From: Scatavimonas merdigallinarum
GTDB lineage: Bacteria > Bacillota > Clostridia > Oscillospirales > Acutalibacteraceae
Direction: 5' to 3'
Length of the DNA stretch: 64,000 nt
Assembly (NCBI GenBank): GCA_018713055.1
Contig: DVFW01000042.1
Location: forward strand, 1 to 64,000
Positions within the stretch are counted from its first letter, which is position 1. Each line of letters opens with the position of its first letter. The position numbers and the translations under genes are program-made. Under the pieces are notes generated by a model. The model ran no database searches and was not told the origin of the DNA. It was given only the letters and a program-made list of their open reading frames with translations. Shown here in pieces: positions 16,398-25,061 of the stretch.

Positions 16398-18224
16398 ATG
16401 AATCAAAATTTGGAGAGCTTGCGAAAAAAATCCATGCGCCTGCCGCTTTTGCCAGGCGTATACATGATGCGCGACAAAAGTGGAAAAATAATTTATATCG
16501 GTAAGGCCAAGGCGTTAAAAAACCGGGTGAGTTCCTACTTTGGGTCCCAGAAAAATCACCAGGAAAAAGTCAGGCGGATGGTGGCGCAGGTGCAGGATTT
16601 TGACTATATTATAACGGACAGTGAATTTGAAGCGCTGATTTTAGAGTGCAGTCTGATTAAGCAGTACACGCCCAAATATAATATTTTACTGAAGGACGAC
16701 AAGGGATATAGTTATATTAAAATTACAAAGGAAGAATGGCCGAGAATATCGGAGTCCAAACAGGCGTCTGACAAGAATGCTGAATATATCGGTCCATATA
16801 GCAGCGGCTATTATGTAAAGAATGCAGTGGACGAGGCAAGAAAGATTTTTAAACTTCCAGACTGTACCAGAAAATTTCCGCAAGAGTTTGGAAAGGGAAG
16901 GCCCTGTTTGAATTATCATATTAAGCAGTGCTGCGCTCTGTGCACGGGAAAAGTGTCCAATAAAGAGTATAATGAATATGTTGCGGAGGCCGTGGAGTTT
17001 CTTAAAGGAGGGAACAGCCTTTCCATCCGGGATCTAACAGAAAAAATGAATTCTGCGGCAGAAAATATGGAATATGAACGCGCGGCAAAAATTCGTGACC
17101 GCATCGCGGCGGTAAAGCGAATGAAGGAAAAGCAAAAGGTTGTTGCTACAAAGGTACGCGACCAGGATGTTATCGCACTTGTGCGCAACGGAACCACCGG
17201 TTGTTTTGAGGTTTTCCGGTTTAAGGACCGAAAGCTTTTTGACCGGGAGCATTTTATTATTTCGGATATTGGCGACCCGGTGCAGGCGCGCGCGGAATTT
17301 ATTGTACAGTACTATTCTATCCGAGAATGGGTTCCCGGGCAGATTACGCTTGACGGAGGCTGCGACGATGGAGAAACGCTGGAGCAGTGGCTTTCACAAA
17401 AGGCCGGACGCCGTGTGCGGATTGTGGTACCGCAAAAGGGCGAACAAATGCAGCTTGTGACCATGTGCAAAAATAACGCGGCGGAACGAATTGGGCAGAT
17501 GAAGGGAAGCAGTGGGCGAGAAGCTTCTGCGCTGGACGAGCTTGCTTCTGTTTTAGGTCTTTCCAGTGTGCCTTCTTATATTGAGGCTTACGACATATCC
17601 AACCTTGCAGGAAATGAAAATGTTGCAGGAATGATTGTATTTGAGAACGGACGTCCGCTGAAAAGCGCTTATAAGAAATTTAAAATTCAGGAAATTGCAG
17701 GGCAGGACGACTATGGTTCCATGTGTGAAGTCATTCGCCGCCGGTTTGAGGAATATAAGAAGGCGGAAAAAAACGGAGAAGGCTTTGGAAGGCTGCCCGA
17801 CCTGATTTTGCTTGACGGGGGGAAAGGGCATGTTTCAGCGGTTGAACCCGTTTTGCGTAAACTGGGGATACAGGTGCCGCTGTATGGTATGGTAAAAGAT
17901 GACAAGCACCGGACCCGTGCAATTACAGGCGACGGCGGAGAGATTGCAATTCAGTCCAACAGACGGGCGTTTTCACTTGTTTCTGCTATTCAGGAAGAGG
18001 TGCACCGGTTTGCAATCGGTTATCACAGGCAAAAGCGCAGCAAAAATACGTTTAAAAGTTCGCTTACGGAAATTGAAACGATTGGGCCTGCGCGTGCAAA
18101 GGCGTTGCTGCGCCATTTTGGTACGATTAAAAATATTGAGCTGGCAGATCTGCAGGAGTTGCTTGCGGCACCTTCCATGAATAAGGCTTCGGCGCAGGCG
18201 GTGTACAACCATTTTCACGGTTGA
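16398..18224 (+). CDS. uvrC: Excinuclease ABC subunit C (UvrC)
   Basis: 608-residue dual-incision nuclease of nucleotide excision repair. GIY-YIG domain at the N-terminus (LPGVYMMRDKSGKIIYIGKA), a four-cysteine block (CTRKFP to CCALCTG), UVR motif (AAENMEYERAAKIRDRI), RNase H-like C-terminal nuclease (IEAYDISNLAG, LILLDGGKGH) and helix-hairpin-helix (IGPARAKALLRHFGTIKNIE). Full family length. Confidence 0.97.
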   Translation: MNQNLESLRKKSMRLPLLPGVYMMRDKSGKIIYIGKAKALKNRVSSYFGSQKNHQEKVRRMVAQVQDFDYIITDSEFEALILECSLIKQYTPKYNILLKDDKGYSYIKITKEEWPRISESKQASDKNAEYIGPYSSGYYVKNAVDEARKIFKLPDCTRKFPQEFGKGRPCLNYHIKQCCALCTGKVSNKEYNEYVAEAVEFLKGGNSLSIRDLTEKMNSAAENMEYERAAKIRDRIAAVKRMKEKQKVVATKVRDQDVIALVRNGTTGCFEVFRFKDRKLFDREHFIISDIGDPVQARAEFIVQYYSIREWVPGQITLDGGCDDGETLEQWLSQKAGRRVRIVVPQKGEQMQLVTMCKNNAAERIGQMKGSSGREASALDELASVLGLSSVPSYIEAYDISNLAGNENVAGMIVFENGRPLKSAYKKFKIQEIAGQDDYGSMCEVIRRRFEEYKKAEKNGEGFGRLPDLILLDGGKGHVSAVEPVLRKLGIQVPLYGMVKDDKHRTRAITGDGGEIAIQSNRRAFSLVSAIQEEVHRFAIGYHRQKRSKNTFKSSLTEIETIGPARAKALLRHFGTIKNIELADLQELLAAPSMNKASAQAVYNHFHG

Positions 18225-18249
18225 CACATAAAGTAAGGTACGGTACTAT
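18221..18249 (+). promoter_or_regulatory. Promoter of rsmD-coaD with an inverted repeat
   Basis: Consensus TTGACA (18221-18226), 17 bases, TACTAT (18244-18249). The -35 contains the uvrC stop codon. CGGTACT (18241-18247) and AGTACCG (18268-18274) form an inverted repeat that overlaps the -10 and likely start point. Confidence 0.6.
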
Positions 18250-18335
18250 GAAATAAATGAGTACGAAAGTACCGTTCAGTAAAAGAAGACATGTTCGGAT
18301 TTGCTATGTACGATAAAGCGGAAGGATAAAGATTT

Positions 18336-18884
18336 ATGAGAGTCATTACCGGAAATGCGAGAGGAAGAAAACTGCTGACGCTGGCAGGGGAAGAGGTACG
18401 GCCAACGCCGGAGCGCGTGAAAGAGGCGGTTTTCAGCATTATACAGTTCCAGATAGAGGGCAGAAGCTTTCTGGACCTTTTTGCTGGGTCCGGGCAAATG
18501 GGGATAGAGGCTCTTAGCCGCGGCGCCAGAAAAAGCGTTTTTGTGGATGCAAAGCGTGAAAGCGTGGAAACGGTGAAGAAAAATCTGGAAAATACAGGCC
18601 TTAAAAAAGATGCAGAGGTGGTACTGGCTGATGCATTAGCCTATTTGCGGCGATGCCGCGATACCTTTGACCTGGCTTTTTTGGACCCACCGTATTACAG
18701 CGGGTTGCTGCAGGAAACGTTACCAATGGTTGCCGAAATAATGAATCGGGGCGGTTTGATTATATGTGAAAGTCCACAAAATGAAGATTTATCACAGAAA
18801 ATTGGTGATTTTGTGCTTGACAGAAGCTATCGCTATGGTAAAATAAAAATTAACATATATTGTCATAAGGATGTGGTCAGATGA
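18336..18884 (+). CDS. rsmD: 16S rRNA (guanine-966-N2)-methyltransferase RsmD
   Basis: 182-residue SAM methyltransferase. MRVITGNARGRKL opening, PTPERVKEAVFSII, motif I FLDLFAGSGQMGIEALSRGA, and catalytic FLDPPYYSG. GAAGGA lies upstream of the ATG. Its stop overlaps coaD by four bases, a widespread pairing in Firmicutes. Confidence 0.95.
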   Translation: MRVITGNARGRKLLTLAGEEVRPTPERVKEAVFSIIQFQIEGRSFLDLFAGSGQMGIEALSRGARKSVFVDAKRESVETVKKNLENTGLKKDAEVVLADALAYLRRCRDTFDLAFLDPPYYSGLLQETLPMVAEIMNRGGLIICESPQNEDLSQKIGDFVLDRSYRYGKIKINIYCHKDVVR

Positions 18885-19366
18885 AAAGGACTGTAATCTG
18901 CCCAGGCAGCTTTGACCCAGTGACTTTGGGCCATGTGGATATTATCGGCAGAGCTGCAAAAATGTTTGACCATGTGATTGTGGCGGTGCTGACAAATCTT
19001 GCAAAACAGCCCAGTTTTGCGATTGAAGAACGGATGTATCTTCTGAAGAAAGCGACAAAGGGTATAGAAAATATAGAAGTTGTGAGCTTTGACGGCCTTT
19101 TGGCGGAATATGCAAAGCAAAGAGGCGCAATTGCCGTAGTGAAAGGCCTGCGCGCTGTTTCTGATTTTGAATACGAATTTCAAATGTCTCTTACCAATAA
19201 AAAATTAAACCCCAATTTGGAAACAGTTTTTTTAACTTCCAGCGCGGAAAACATGTATTTAAGTTCCAGCATTGTAAAGCAGGTTGCAAGCCTGGGGGGC
19301 GATATTACCAACTTTGTGCCGGAATGTATTCATGACGAAATCAAGGGAAGGCTCTATTCCAAATAA
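18881..19366 (+). CDS. coaD: Phosphopantetheine adenylyltransferase CoaD
   Basis: 161-residue enzyme converting 4'-phosphopantetheine and ATP to dephospho-CoA. The nucleotidyltransferase motif CPGSFDPVTLGHVDII near the N-terminus (T/HxGH type), VKGLRAVSDFEYEFQM, and SSSIVKQVASLGG are all family signatures. Confidence 0.96.
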   Translation: MKRTVICPGSFDPVTLGHVDIIGRAAKMFDHVIVAVLTNLAKQPSFAIEERMYLLKKATKGIENIEVVSFDGLLAEYAKQRGAIAVVKGLRAVSDFEYEFQMSLTNKKLNPNLETVFLTSSAENMYLSSSIVKQVASLGGDITNFVPECIHDEIKGRLYSK

Positions 19367-19448
19367 ATATGTACTTTATGCTAACGTGTGCCAAGCTTTA
19401 GTTTTAGTTCAGTATTTTTGGGAATCAAGAGAAAGGAATGAGTGTGTA

Positions 19449-19910
19449 ATGAAGGTTGAAGATTTGATTATTGAATTGAGAGAGGTTATTGACGATGCAA
19501 AAACCCTGCCGCTTTCCGGTGGGAAATCCGTAATAGATGCGGAACATATTAAGGAAATTTTGGATGACATTGAAGAAACGCTGCCGCAAGAGGTAAGACA
19601 GGCAAAGGCAATTGTTGCAGATCGGGCACAAATTATTGCAGACGCAAAAAAAGAAGGCGAAAACATTGTGCGTTCTGCTGAGGAGCGGAAAAAGACCCTG
19701 GTCAATCAGAACGAAATTGTGCGCCAGGCACAGCAGGAAGCAAGCGAGATTATTTCTGATGCAAAACTGAAAGCCAAGGAGATCAGAAAGGCCGCCAATG
19801 AATATGTAGAAGAGCTTATGCGTAAAACAGACGAATTGATGACGGCGCAGGCAAACGAAATTAAGAAAACAAGGCAAAGTTTAAAAGCGAGCCAGCGTAC
19901 GGGAAACTGA
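19449..19910 (+). CDS. Coiled-coil protein of unknown function
   Basis: 153 residues, almost entirely helical and charged, with Ala/Lys/Glu heptads from about residue 40 to the end (QAKAIVADRAQIIADAKKEG, ELMRKTDELMTAQANEIKK). Similar proteins next to coaD in Clostridia are often labelled ATPase or V-type ATPase subunit H, but no ATP-binding motif is present. The ATG at 19449 begins MKVEDLIIELREVIDDAK and has AGAAAGGA upstream. Membrane helices and signal peptide are absent. Confidence 0.75.
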   Translation: MKVEDLIIELREVIDDAKTLPLSGGKSVIDAEHIKEILDDIEETLPQEVRQAKAIVADRAQIIADAKKEGENIVRSAEERKKTLVNQNEIVRQAQQEASEIISDAKLKAKEIRKAANEYVEELMRKTDELMTAQANEIKKTRQSLKASQRTGN

Positions 19911-19940
19911 GAGGATCATTTTTTAATAACAGCCCATTAA

Positions 19941-19984
19941 ACAATAAAACCGGCAAGTGGAATTCCACTTGCCGGTTTTATTGT
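19941..19984. terminator. 44-bp perfect palindromic terminator
   Basis: A perfect palindrome centred on AATT at 19962/19963, with 22-base arms containing ACCGGCAAGTGG and TTTT-rich outer ends, so it can fold on either strand. It ends the coaD/coiled-coil transcript ahead of the dcw cluster. Confidence 0.85.
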
Positions 19985-20103
19985 TTTTAAGCGCAGGCAG
20001 AACTGCTGGCGGAGAAAAAGGCCGGAAAAACGAGGGAAGGCTGAAAAACACATAAAAAATTAGAAAAAATGTGCTTTTTGGCATATCTTTTTTTAAAAAC
20101 ATA

Positions 20104-20132
20104 TTGCAATTTCTAAATCAATCGTCTATAAT
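20104..20132 (+). promoter_or_regulatory. mraZ promoter (dcw cluster)
   Basis: TTGCAA (20104-20109), 17 bases, perfect TATAAT (20127-20132); start expected near 20139, directly before the MraZ-type repeats. Confidence 0.75.
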
Positions 20133-20140
20133 TGAAACAC

Positions 20141-20180
20141 AAAGTGGCACTTTAGGCCATTTTGTGGCACACAATAGCAC
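20141..20180 (+). promoter_or_regulatory. Likely MraZ operator: 10-bp-phased repeats
   Basis: Four consecutive 10-mers, AAAGTGGCAC, TTTAGGCCAT, TTTGTGGCAC and ACAATAGCAC, share a phase; the first and third are near-identical GTGGCAC units 20 bp apart. MraZ is known to bind tandem 10-bp-spaced boxes upstream of its own gene. Here the boxes lie at and just after the predicted start point, consistent with autorepression. Confidence 0.65.
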
Positions 20181-20213
20181 TATAGTATGCATGTATGACA
20201 TGGAAGTGATGTT

Positions 20214-20648
20214 ATGTTTATTGGGACTTACCAACATAACATAGATGCGAAAGGCCGCATTATTATGCCCGCGAAGTTCCGTGAGGAGCTTGGCGAGGCT
20301 TTCTATGTCACAAAAGGGATCCATACAGGGCCGGAGGAAGGAAAAGGCTGCCTGCAGGTGCTTTCCCTTGCAAAATGGGAAGAGTTCCTGGCAAAAATTA
20401 GCGCTTTGCCGGTTTCAAAGGCGACAGGGCTGTACAGGTATTTCTGTGCGGGGGCAGATGTTTCTGAACCAAACGCACAGGGAAGAATTCTGATACCCGA
20501 CCATTTACGGCAGCATGCCTGTTTGGAAAAAGAGGCCGTGATTATCGGCTGCGGCACAAGAGTGGAGATTTGGAACAGGGAAAACTGGGAAAATTATCTG
20601 GACCGTCAAGCAGGCGAGGATATTGTTGCTTTACTAGAAATGATTTAG
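20214..20648 (+). CDS. mraZ: Transcriptional regulator MraZ
   Basis: 144-residue AbrB-fold regulator of the division cluster, forming ring oligomers. Starts MFIGTYQHNIDAKGRIIMPA with the first SpoVT/AbrB half; the second half contains NAQGRILIPDHLRQHA. TGGAAGTGA lies before the ATG. It probably binds the repeats at 20141-20180. Confidence 0.96.
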   Translation: MFIGTYQHNIDAKGRIIMPAKFREELGEAFYVTKGIHTGPEEGKGCLQVLSLAKWEEFLAKISALPVSKATGLYRYFCAGADVSEPNAQGRILIPDHLRQHACLEKEAVIIGCGTRVEIWNRENWENYLDRQAGEDIVALLEMI

Positions 20649-20668
20649 CATGACGGAGGGTCCTACCG

Positions 20669-21592
20669 ATGGAGTTTTCCCATATACCGGTGCTGCTTAC
20701 TGAAACCATACAGGTGCTTGCGATAAAACCAAACGGAATTTACGTGGATGGAACAGCCGGCGGAGGCGGCCACTCAGCTGAAATTTTAAAAAGGCTGAAA
20801 GCCGGGAGGCTAATTTCTATTGATCAGGATCCCGACGCCATTGAAACAGTAACAAAGAGGTTTTTTGGAAACGGCAACTCCATGGTGGTGCAGGCCAATT
20901 TTAGTCAGATGGATACGATTGTACGGTCGCTTGGGTTTGAAGGCGTTGACGGAGTGCTGTTGGATATAGGGGTTTCCTCCAGACAGCTTGATACTGCGCA
21001 GCGTGGATTTTCCTTTCATCACGAGGCTCCGCTGGATATGCGTATGAGCAAACAGGGGACGACGGCATACGAGTTGGTTAACACTCTGCCGTATGTGGAA
21101 CTTACAAAGATAATTCGCACTTATGGGGAAGAAAAATTTGCAGGGCCGATTGCAGGAGCAATTATAAAGACCAGGGAAAAAGAAGCGATACGGACAACCA
21201 CGCAGCTTGCGGAAATTATTAAAAGCGCTGTACCTGCGGCCAGAAGGCGCGACGGGCATCCTGCAAGGAAGACGTTTCAGGCGCTCCGGATTGCTGTCAA
21301 CGGCGAGCTTGACAGGCTTTCGCAAGGGCTGGACGCTGCGTTTTCCATTTTAAAACCCGGTGGACGTCTTGCGGTGATAAGTTTCCATTCGTTGGAGGAC
21401 CGCATTGTTAAGCAGCGTATGGCGATGTGGTGCCAAGGATGTACTTGCCCAAAAGATTTTCCCATATGTGTTTGCGGGAAGAAGCCCAAAGCAAAGCTTA
21501 TTTTTAAAAAGCCGGTGGAGGCCTCAGCGCAGGAGCTGCAGGAAAATCCAAGAAGCAGAAGTGCAAAGCTGCGAGCAATAGAAAAATTGTAA
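20669..21592 (+). CDS. rsmH: 16S rRNA (cytosine-1402-N4)-methyltransferase RsmH
   Basis: 307-residue SAM methyltransferase that modifies the same C1402 as RsmI. HIPVLLTETIQVL opening, motif I YVDGTAGGGGHSAEIL, DGVLLDIGVSSRQLD, and RLAVISFHSLEDRIVK. The late CQGCTCPKDFPICVCG cysteine stretch is usual in Firmicutes. Follows mraZ by 20 bases. Confidence 0.96.
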   Translation: MEFSHIPVLLTETIQVLAIKPNGIYVDGTAGGGGHSAEILKRLKAGRLISIDQDPDAIETVTKRFFGNGNSMVVQANFSQMDTIVRSLGFEGVDGVLLDIGVSSRQLDTAQRGFSFHHEAPLDMRMSKQGTTAYELVNTLPYVELTKIIRTYGEEKFAGPIAGAIIKTREKEAIRTTTQLAEIIKSAVPAARRRDGHPARKTFQALRIAVNGELDRLSQGLDAAFSILKPGGRLAVISFHSLEDRIVKQRMAMWCQGCTCPKDFPICVCGKKPKAKLIFKKPVEASAQELQENPRSRSAKLRAIEKL

Positions 21593-21621
21593 CAAAGTTG
21601 TAAAAATTGTTAAAAAAAGCT

Positions 21622-21650
21622 TTGACAAAAGCAGGTACATGTAGTAGACT
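21622..21650 (+). promoter_or_regulatory. Promoter upstream of ftsL
   Basis: Consensus TTGACA (21622-21627), 17 bases, TAGACT (21645-21650). It lies in the 294-base AT-rich gap after rsmH, leaving a leader of about 230 bases before ftsL; I see no other element in that leader. Confidence 0.5.
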
Positions 21651-21886
21651 ATATATTGTGGTTGAATGAAAAAGTTTTGCAGGGAACACTACATATTGTG
21701 CATACATACGTTCGACTAACAAGCCGTAAAAAAATAGATAAAATTCAAAAAGTTACAAAAATAATACAAGGCAGTTTGCCACCTGAAATTACATAAAAAA
21801 TACGTTTAAAACAGAAAAGAATATACAAAAATACGACTTCGTTTATATATTATAGGATGTTAAGGGTTTACATAGAGGTGTAAGGA

Positions 21887-22405
21887 ATGGCTTTTGAAGA
21901 GAGAAATGCAGCGTATGATATTAGCCTGTTTGAAGCAGCCGAACAGATTGAGATAGAAGAACCGAAAAAGCAGGTTCACAGGAGAAAAAAGAATAATGTG
22001 CTGAGTATTCCTGAAGAGCAGCTGGATAAAATACGCAGGCGTAAATATAACCCTGCGAAACTGTTTACAGGGTTTATGTTGGGATTGATTGTCACCGGTG
22101 CTGTGGTCATGATTGTACATGGACAGGTACAGTTGACAGAGCTGAACCAGCAGATCAGCAACGCGGCAAGCGAGCTTGCAGATCAGGAAAGCCTGTATAC
22201 GCAGCTGCAGATGAAGGTGGAGTCCAAACTTTCCCCATCTGTGGTAGAGGCGTATGCGTCGGAAGAATTGGGAATGTCCAGAGCCGACAATTATCAAAAA
22301 GAGTACATAAGTCTTTCACAGGGGGATAAAGCGGAAATCTCTCAGACAGACGGCGGTAATCTGTTTGAATCCATTGCTGATGCGATTGCAGGGCTTTGGT
22401 CATAA
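21887..22405 (+). CDS. ftsL: FtsL-like cell division protein
   Basis: 172 residues: cytoplasmic basic N-terminus (RRRKYNPAK), one membrane helix at about 66-84 (LFTGFMLGLIVTGAVVMIV), and an extracytoplasmic coiled coil (QLTELNQQISNAASELADQE) ending in VEAYASEELGMSRADNYQKE, a stretch common to FtsL/DivIC proteins. Position between rsmH and the transpeptidase gene supports FtsL. The 65-residue cytoplasmic part is long for the family. Confidence 0.85.
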   Translation: MAFEERNAAYDISLFEAAEQIEIEEPKKQVHRRKKNNVLSIPEEQLDKIRRRKYNPAKLFTGFMLGLIVTGAVVMIVHGQVQLTELNQQISNAASELADQESLYTQLQMKVESKLSPSVVEAYASEELGMSRADNYQKEYISLSQGDKAEISQTDGGNLFESIADAIAGLWS

Positions 22406-22457
22406 CCAGAGCAGGTTTCTAATACACATATATATAAGAATTATAAGAATGACGAAG

Positions 22458-22557
22458 CGGTTGTAACAGGGAGCGGCGGTCTGCCGTTTCTGAATGAGTT
22501 GGTAAACGGACGTATTACTGTTATGGGGTAATTGCTGGCTGACTTATGTTACAACCG
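22458..22557 (+). other. Structured intergenic element between ftsL and the PBP gene
   Basis: CGGTTGTAAC (22458-22467) and its exact complement GTTACAACCG (22548-22557) can close a 100-base domain. Inside are a CGGC/GCCG hairpin near 22475-22487 and an ATTAC/GTAAT pairing near 22515-22533. A T-rich stretch follows, so it may be a complex terminator of ftsL, a leader RNA, or a remnant repeat. It does not match a riboswitch class I recognise. Confidence 0.4.
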
Positions 22558-22610
22558 TATTTTTATATGCAAAACGATATATGTAAGAAAGCCGAGGCAA
22601 AAATTTCAGG

Positions 22611-22640
22611 TTTACCCTGTGTGCAGGATATGCTTATATT
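22611..22640 (+). promoter_or_regulatory. Possible promoter of the PBP gene
   Basis: TTTACC (22611-22616), 18 bases, TATATT (22635-22640), about 140 bases before the PBP start. Confidence 0.3.
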
Positions 22641-22783
22641 ATATATGTAGACAGAATATAGGGAAAATATCCTGTAAAAAGGGATGAATAAGTAGTATAA
22701 AATGGTAACATTTCCCGGCAGCCGGTAAAAGCGGCTGTTTATAGGGGAAGAACCCCAGTGAGTTGGAAGGGAGTTTGTCTGAT

Positions 22784-25033
22784 ATGTCAAAAGGCGCAAA
22801 TACAAAGCTGGTTCACAGGTCTGTAATTATTTTGATATTAATCCTTGTGATTGGTTTTGGCAGCGCAATATTGCGGCTTACGCAGTTAAGCGTCGTACAG
22901 GGGGAAGAACTGCAGCAGGCGGCTGTGGCGCAGCAGCTGAACGATACGACGATCAGTGCAAGGAGAGGCACCATTTATGATACCAACGGAAAGGTGCTTG
23001 CGCAGAGCGCCACCGTTTGGAAGGTGGTATTGTCCCCAATCAATTTTGAATCTGACGAGGAACGTACCATTGTTTCCCAGGGGCTGGCAGAGATACTGGA
23101 TTTGGAACAGGCGGATATTTTTGAAAAAACAAAGGAAAAGTCTTATTATGTGGTAGTAAAGCGGCAGATTGAAAGCGACGTCAGAGACGAAATTCTGAAG
23201 TTTGTAGACGAATTGGACGAAGAACATAATATTACCGGTGTAATCGACTTGATTGAGGACTATAAACGGTACTACCCATATGGCTCGTTTGCCTCTTCCC
23301 TGATTGGTTTTACAGGCAGCGACGACCAGGGGCTTTCCGGTATAGAATATCAGTATGACGAAAGCCTGACGGGAACGCCCGGCCGGCTGGTAACGGCGAA
23401 GAATGCAAACGGGACGGAAATGCCGTTTGATTATGAGCAAAAAGTACAGGCGGAGGATGGGAACAGCCTGGTGCTGACGATTGACGAAACGATTCAGCAT
23501 ATTATGGAAAAGTATTTACAAAAGGGCATAGAAGAGCACAAGGTGTATAATCGCGCAGTGGCGATTATGATGGAGGTCAACACGGGCGCCATTTTAGGAA
23601 TGGCGGTGGAAGAAGGGTATGACCTGAACGACCCGTTTACTTTAGTCAGCCAGACGGCAAAAGATGAGATCGCGCAGCTGCCGGAGGATGAGAAGGCTGC
23701 GGCGGAAAGCGCCGCGCTTTCCAAACAATGGAGAAACAAGGCAGTCAGCGATACTTACTATCCCGGTTCGGTATGGAAAATTATCACGTCTTCCATGGCG
23801 CTGGAGGAAAACCTGGTCAATGATGAATCGCGCTTTTACTGCACAGGATCTTACGTGCCGTTTGAGGGTGCATCGTCCATCAGCTGCCATAATACAGCAG
23901 GGCATGGCACACAGACCTTTGAAGAAGCGGTATGTAATTCCTGCAACCCGGCGTTTATGCAGATTGGTAATTTAATTGGCGCAACAAAATTCTGGGAATA
24001 TTACCAGGCGTTTGGATTTTCTGAGAAAACGGGGATTGACCTGCCGGGCGAATCGGAAGATATCTTTTTTAACGAGGACGGCTCGATGGGGCCCATGGAT
24101 CTGGCGGTTGCATCGTTTGGGCAAAACTTTTCTGTAACGCCAATCCAGATGGTGACGGCTGTTTCTGCAGTTGCAAACGGCGGAAAGCTTTTGCAGCCTT
24201 ATACGGTCAGGCAGATTCTTGACAGCGACGGCAACGTGGTAGAGTCGACAGATACAACCGTGAAACGGCAGGTCATTTCGGAAGAGGTGTCTAAGGAGCT
24301 GTGCGCCATACTGGAGGAAAATGCGATTAGCGGTGCGGCGAAAAATGGTTACGTACAGGGGTACAGGATTGCCGGAAAAACGGGAACGTCTGAAAAGCTG
24401 ACCGATTCTAACGGCGATGGAATGGAGGACTATATTCCATCTTTCTGCGGCTTCGCCCCGGCGGATGATCCACAGGTAGCGCTGCTTGTATACTTTGATA
24501 CTCCCCCTGGCGGACAGTATTACGGAAGCCAGGTGGCAGCGCCTGTGTTTGCGGAAATTATGGCAGAAGTGCTGCCGTATCTGGAGGTCGAAACACAGTA
24601 TAATGAAGAAGAACTGTCGATGCTGGATACAACAGCGGGCAATTACGTGGGCGAAAGTGTGGAGCAGGCGCAGGCTGCGGCTGAGAAAGACGGATTTGTA
24701 TCTATTGTAAAGGGTGAAGGGACGACCGTTGCTGCACAGATTCCTGCGGCGGAGTCCAGAATCCCGCAGGGAGGTACGGTTGTACTTTATACAGATACAG
24801 CCGGCGTAGACGAGGATATGGTGGAAGTCCCCGATCTTACAGGGCTTTCCATATCAGATGTAAACAGTATAGCCTCTCAGTATAATTTAAATATCAGCAT
24901 TGCGGGCGCAAGCGCTGCCGGCGAGGGGATTTCCCAATCGCAAAGCATTGCGCAGGGAACCATGGTAAGCCAGGGCACGGTGGTTATTGTGACGTTTGTG
25001 CAGGACAGCAGCTACGGAGAACCAATCTTTTAG
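22784..25033 (+). CDS. Class B penicillin-binding protein (PBP2/SpoVD type) with PASTA domains
   Basis: 749-residue septal transpeptidase that cross-links peptidoglycan. N-terminal membrane anchor (about 12-33), dimerisation region (ARRGTIYDTNGKVLA), transpeptidase with Ser-x-x-Lys in YPGSVWKI (Ser about 329), SCN about 386 and KTG about 532 (AGKTGTSEK), then two C-terminal PASTA repeats (AGNYVGESVEQAQ and VEVPDLTGLSISDVN). The ATG at 22784 has GAAGGGAG upstream; a TTG at 22763 is less likely. Whether it is the vegetative PBP or sporulation SpoVD cannot be decided from one copy. Confidence 0.92.
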   Translation: MSKGANTKLVHRSVIILILILVIGFGSAILRLTQLSVVQGEELQQAAVAQQLNDTTISARRGTIYDTNGKVLAQSATVWKVVLSPINFESDEERTIVSQGLAEILDLEQADIFEKTKEKSYYVVVKRQIESDVRDEILKFVDELDEEHNITGVIDLIEDYKRYYPYGSFASSLIGFTGSDDQGLSGIEYQYDESLTGTPGRLVTAKNANGTEMPFDYEQKVQAEDGNSLVLTIDETIQHIMEKYLQKGIEEHKVYNRAVAIMMEVNTGAILGMAVEEGYDLNDPFTLVSQTAKDEIAQLPEDEKAAAESAALSKQWRNKAVSDTYYPGSVWKIITSSMALEENLVNDESRFYCTGSYVPFEGASSISCHNTAGHGTQTFEEAVCNSCNPAFMQIGNLIGATKFWEYYQAFGFSEKTGIDLPGESEDIFFNEDGSMGPMDLAVASFGQNFSVTPIQMVTAVSAVANGGKLLQPYTVRQILDSDGNVVESTDTTVKRQVISEEVSKELCAILEENAISGAAKNGYVQGYRIAGKTGTSEKLTDSNGDGMEDYIPSFCGFAPADDPQVALLVYFDTPPGGQYYGSQVAAPVFAEIMAEVLPYLEVETQYNEEELSMLDTTAGNYVGESVEQAQAAAEKDGFVSIVKGEGTTVAAQIPAAESRIPQGGTVVLYTDTAGVDEDMVEVPDLTGLSISDVNSIASQYNLNISIAGASAAGEGISQSQSIAQGTMVSQGTVVIVTFVQDSSYGEPIF

Positions 25034-25061
25034 TTTTAGATGAATGAAGGCAGGGAAAGCG

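Noticed and set aside
22600..22783. Riboswitch search in the leader of the PBP gene
   Set aside because: Only a CAGCCG/CGGCTG hairpin is visible; no class signature that I know.
22886..23500. 204-codon open frame on the minus strand
   Set aside because: Antisense of the PBP gene, no ribosome site, no family features.
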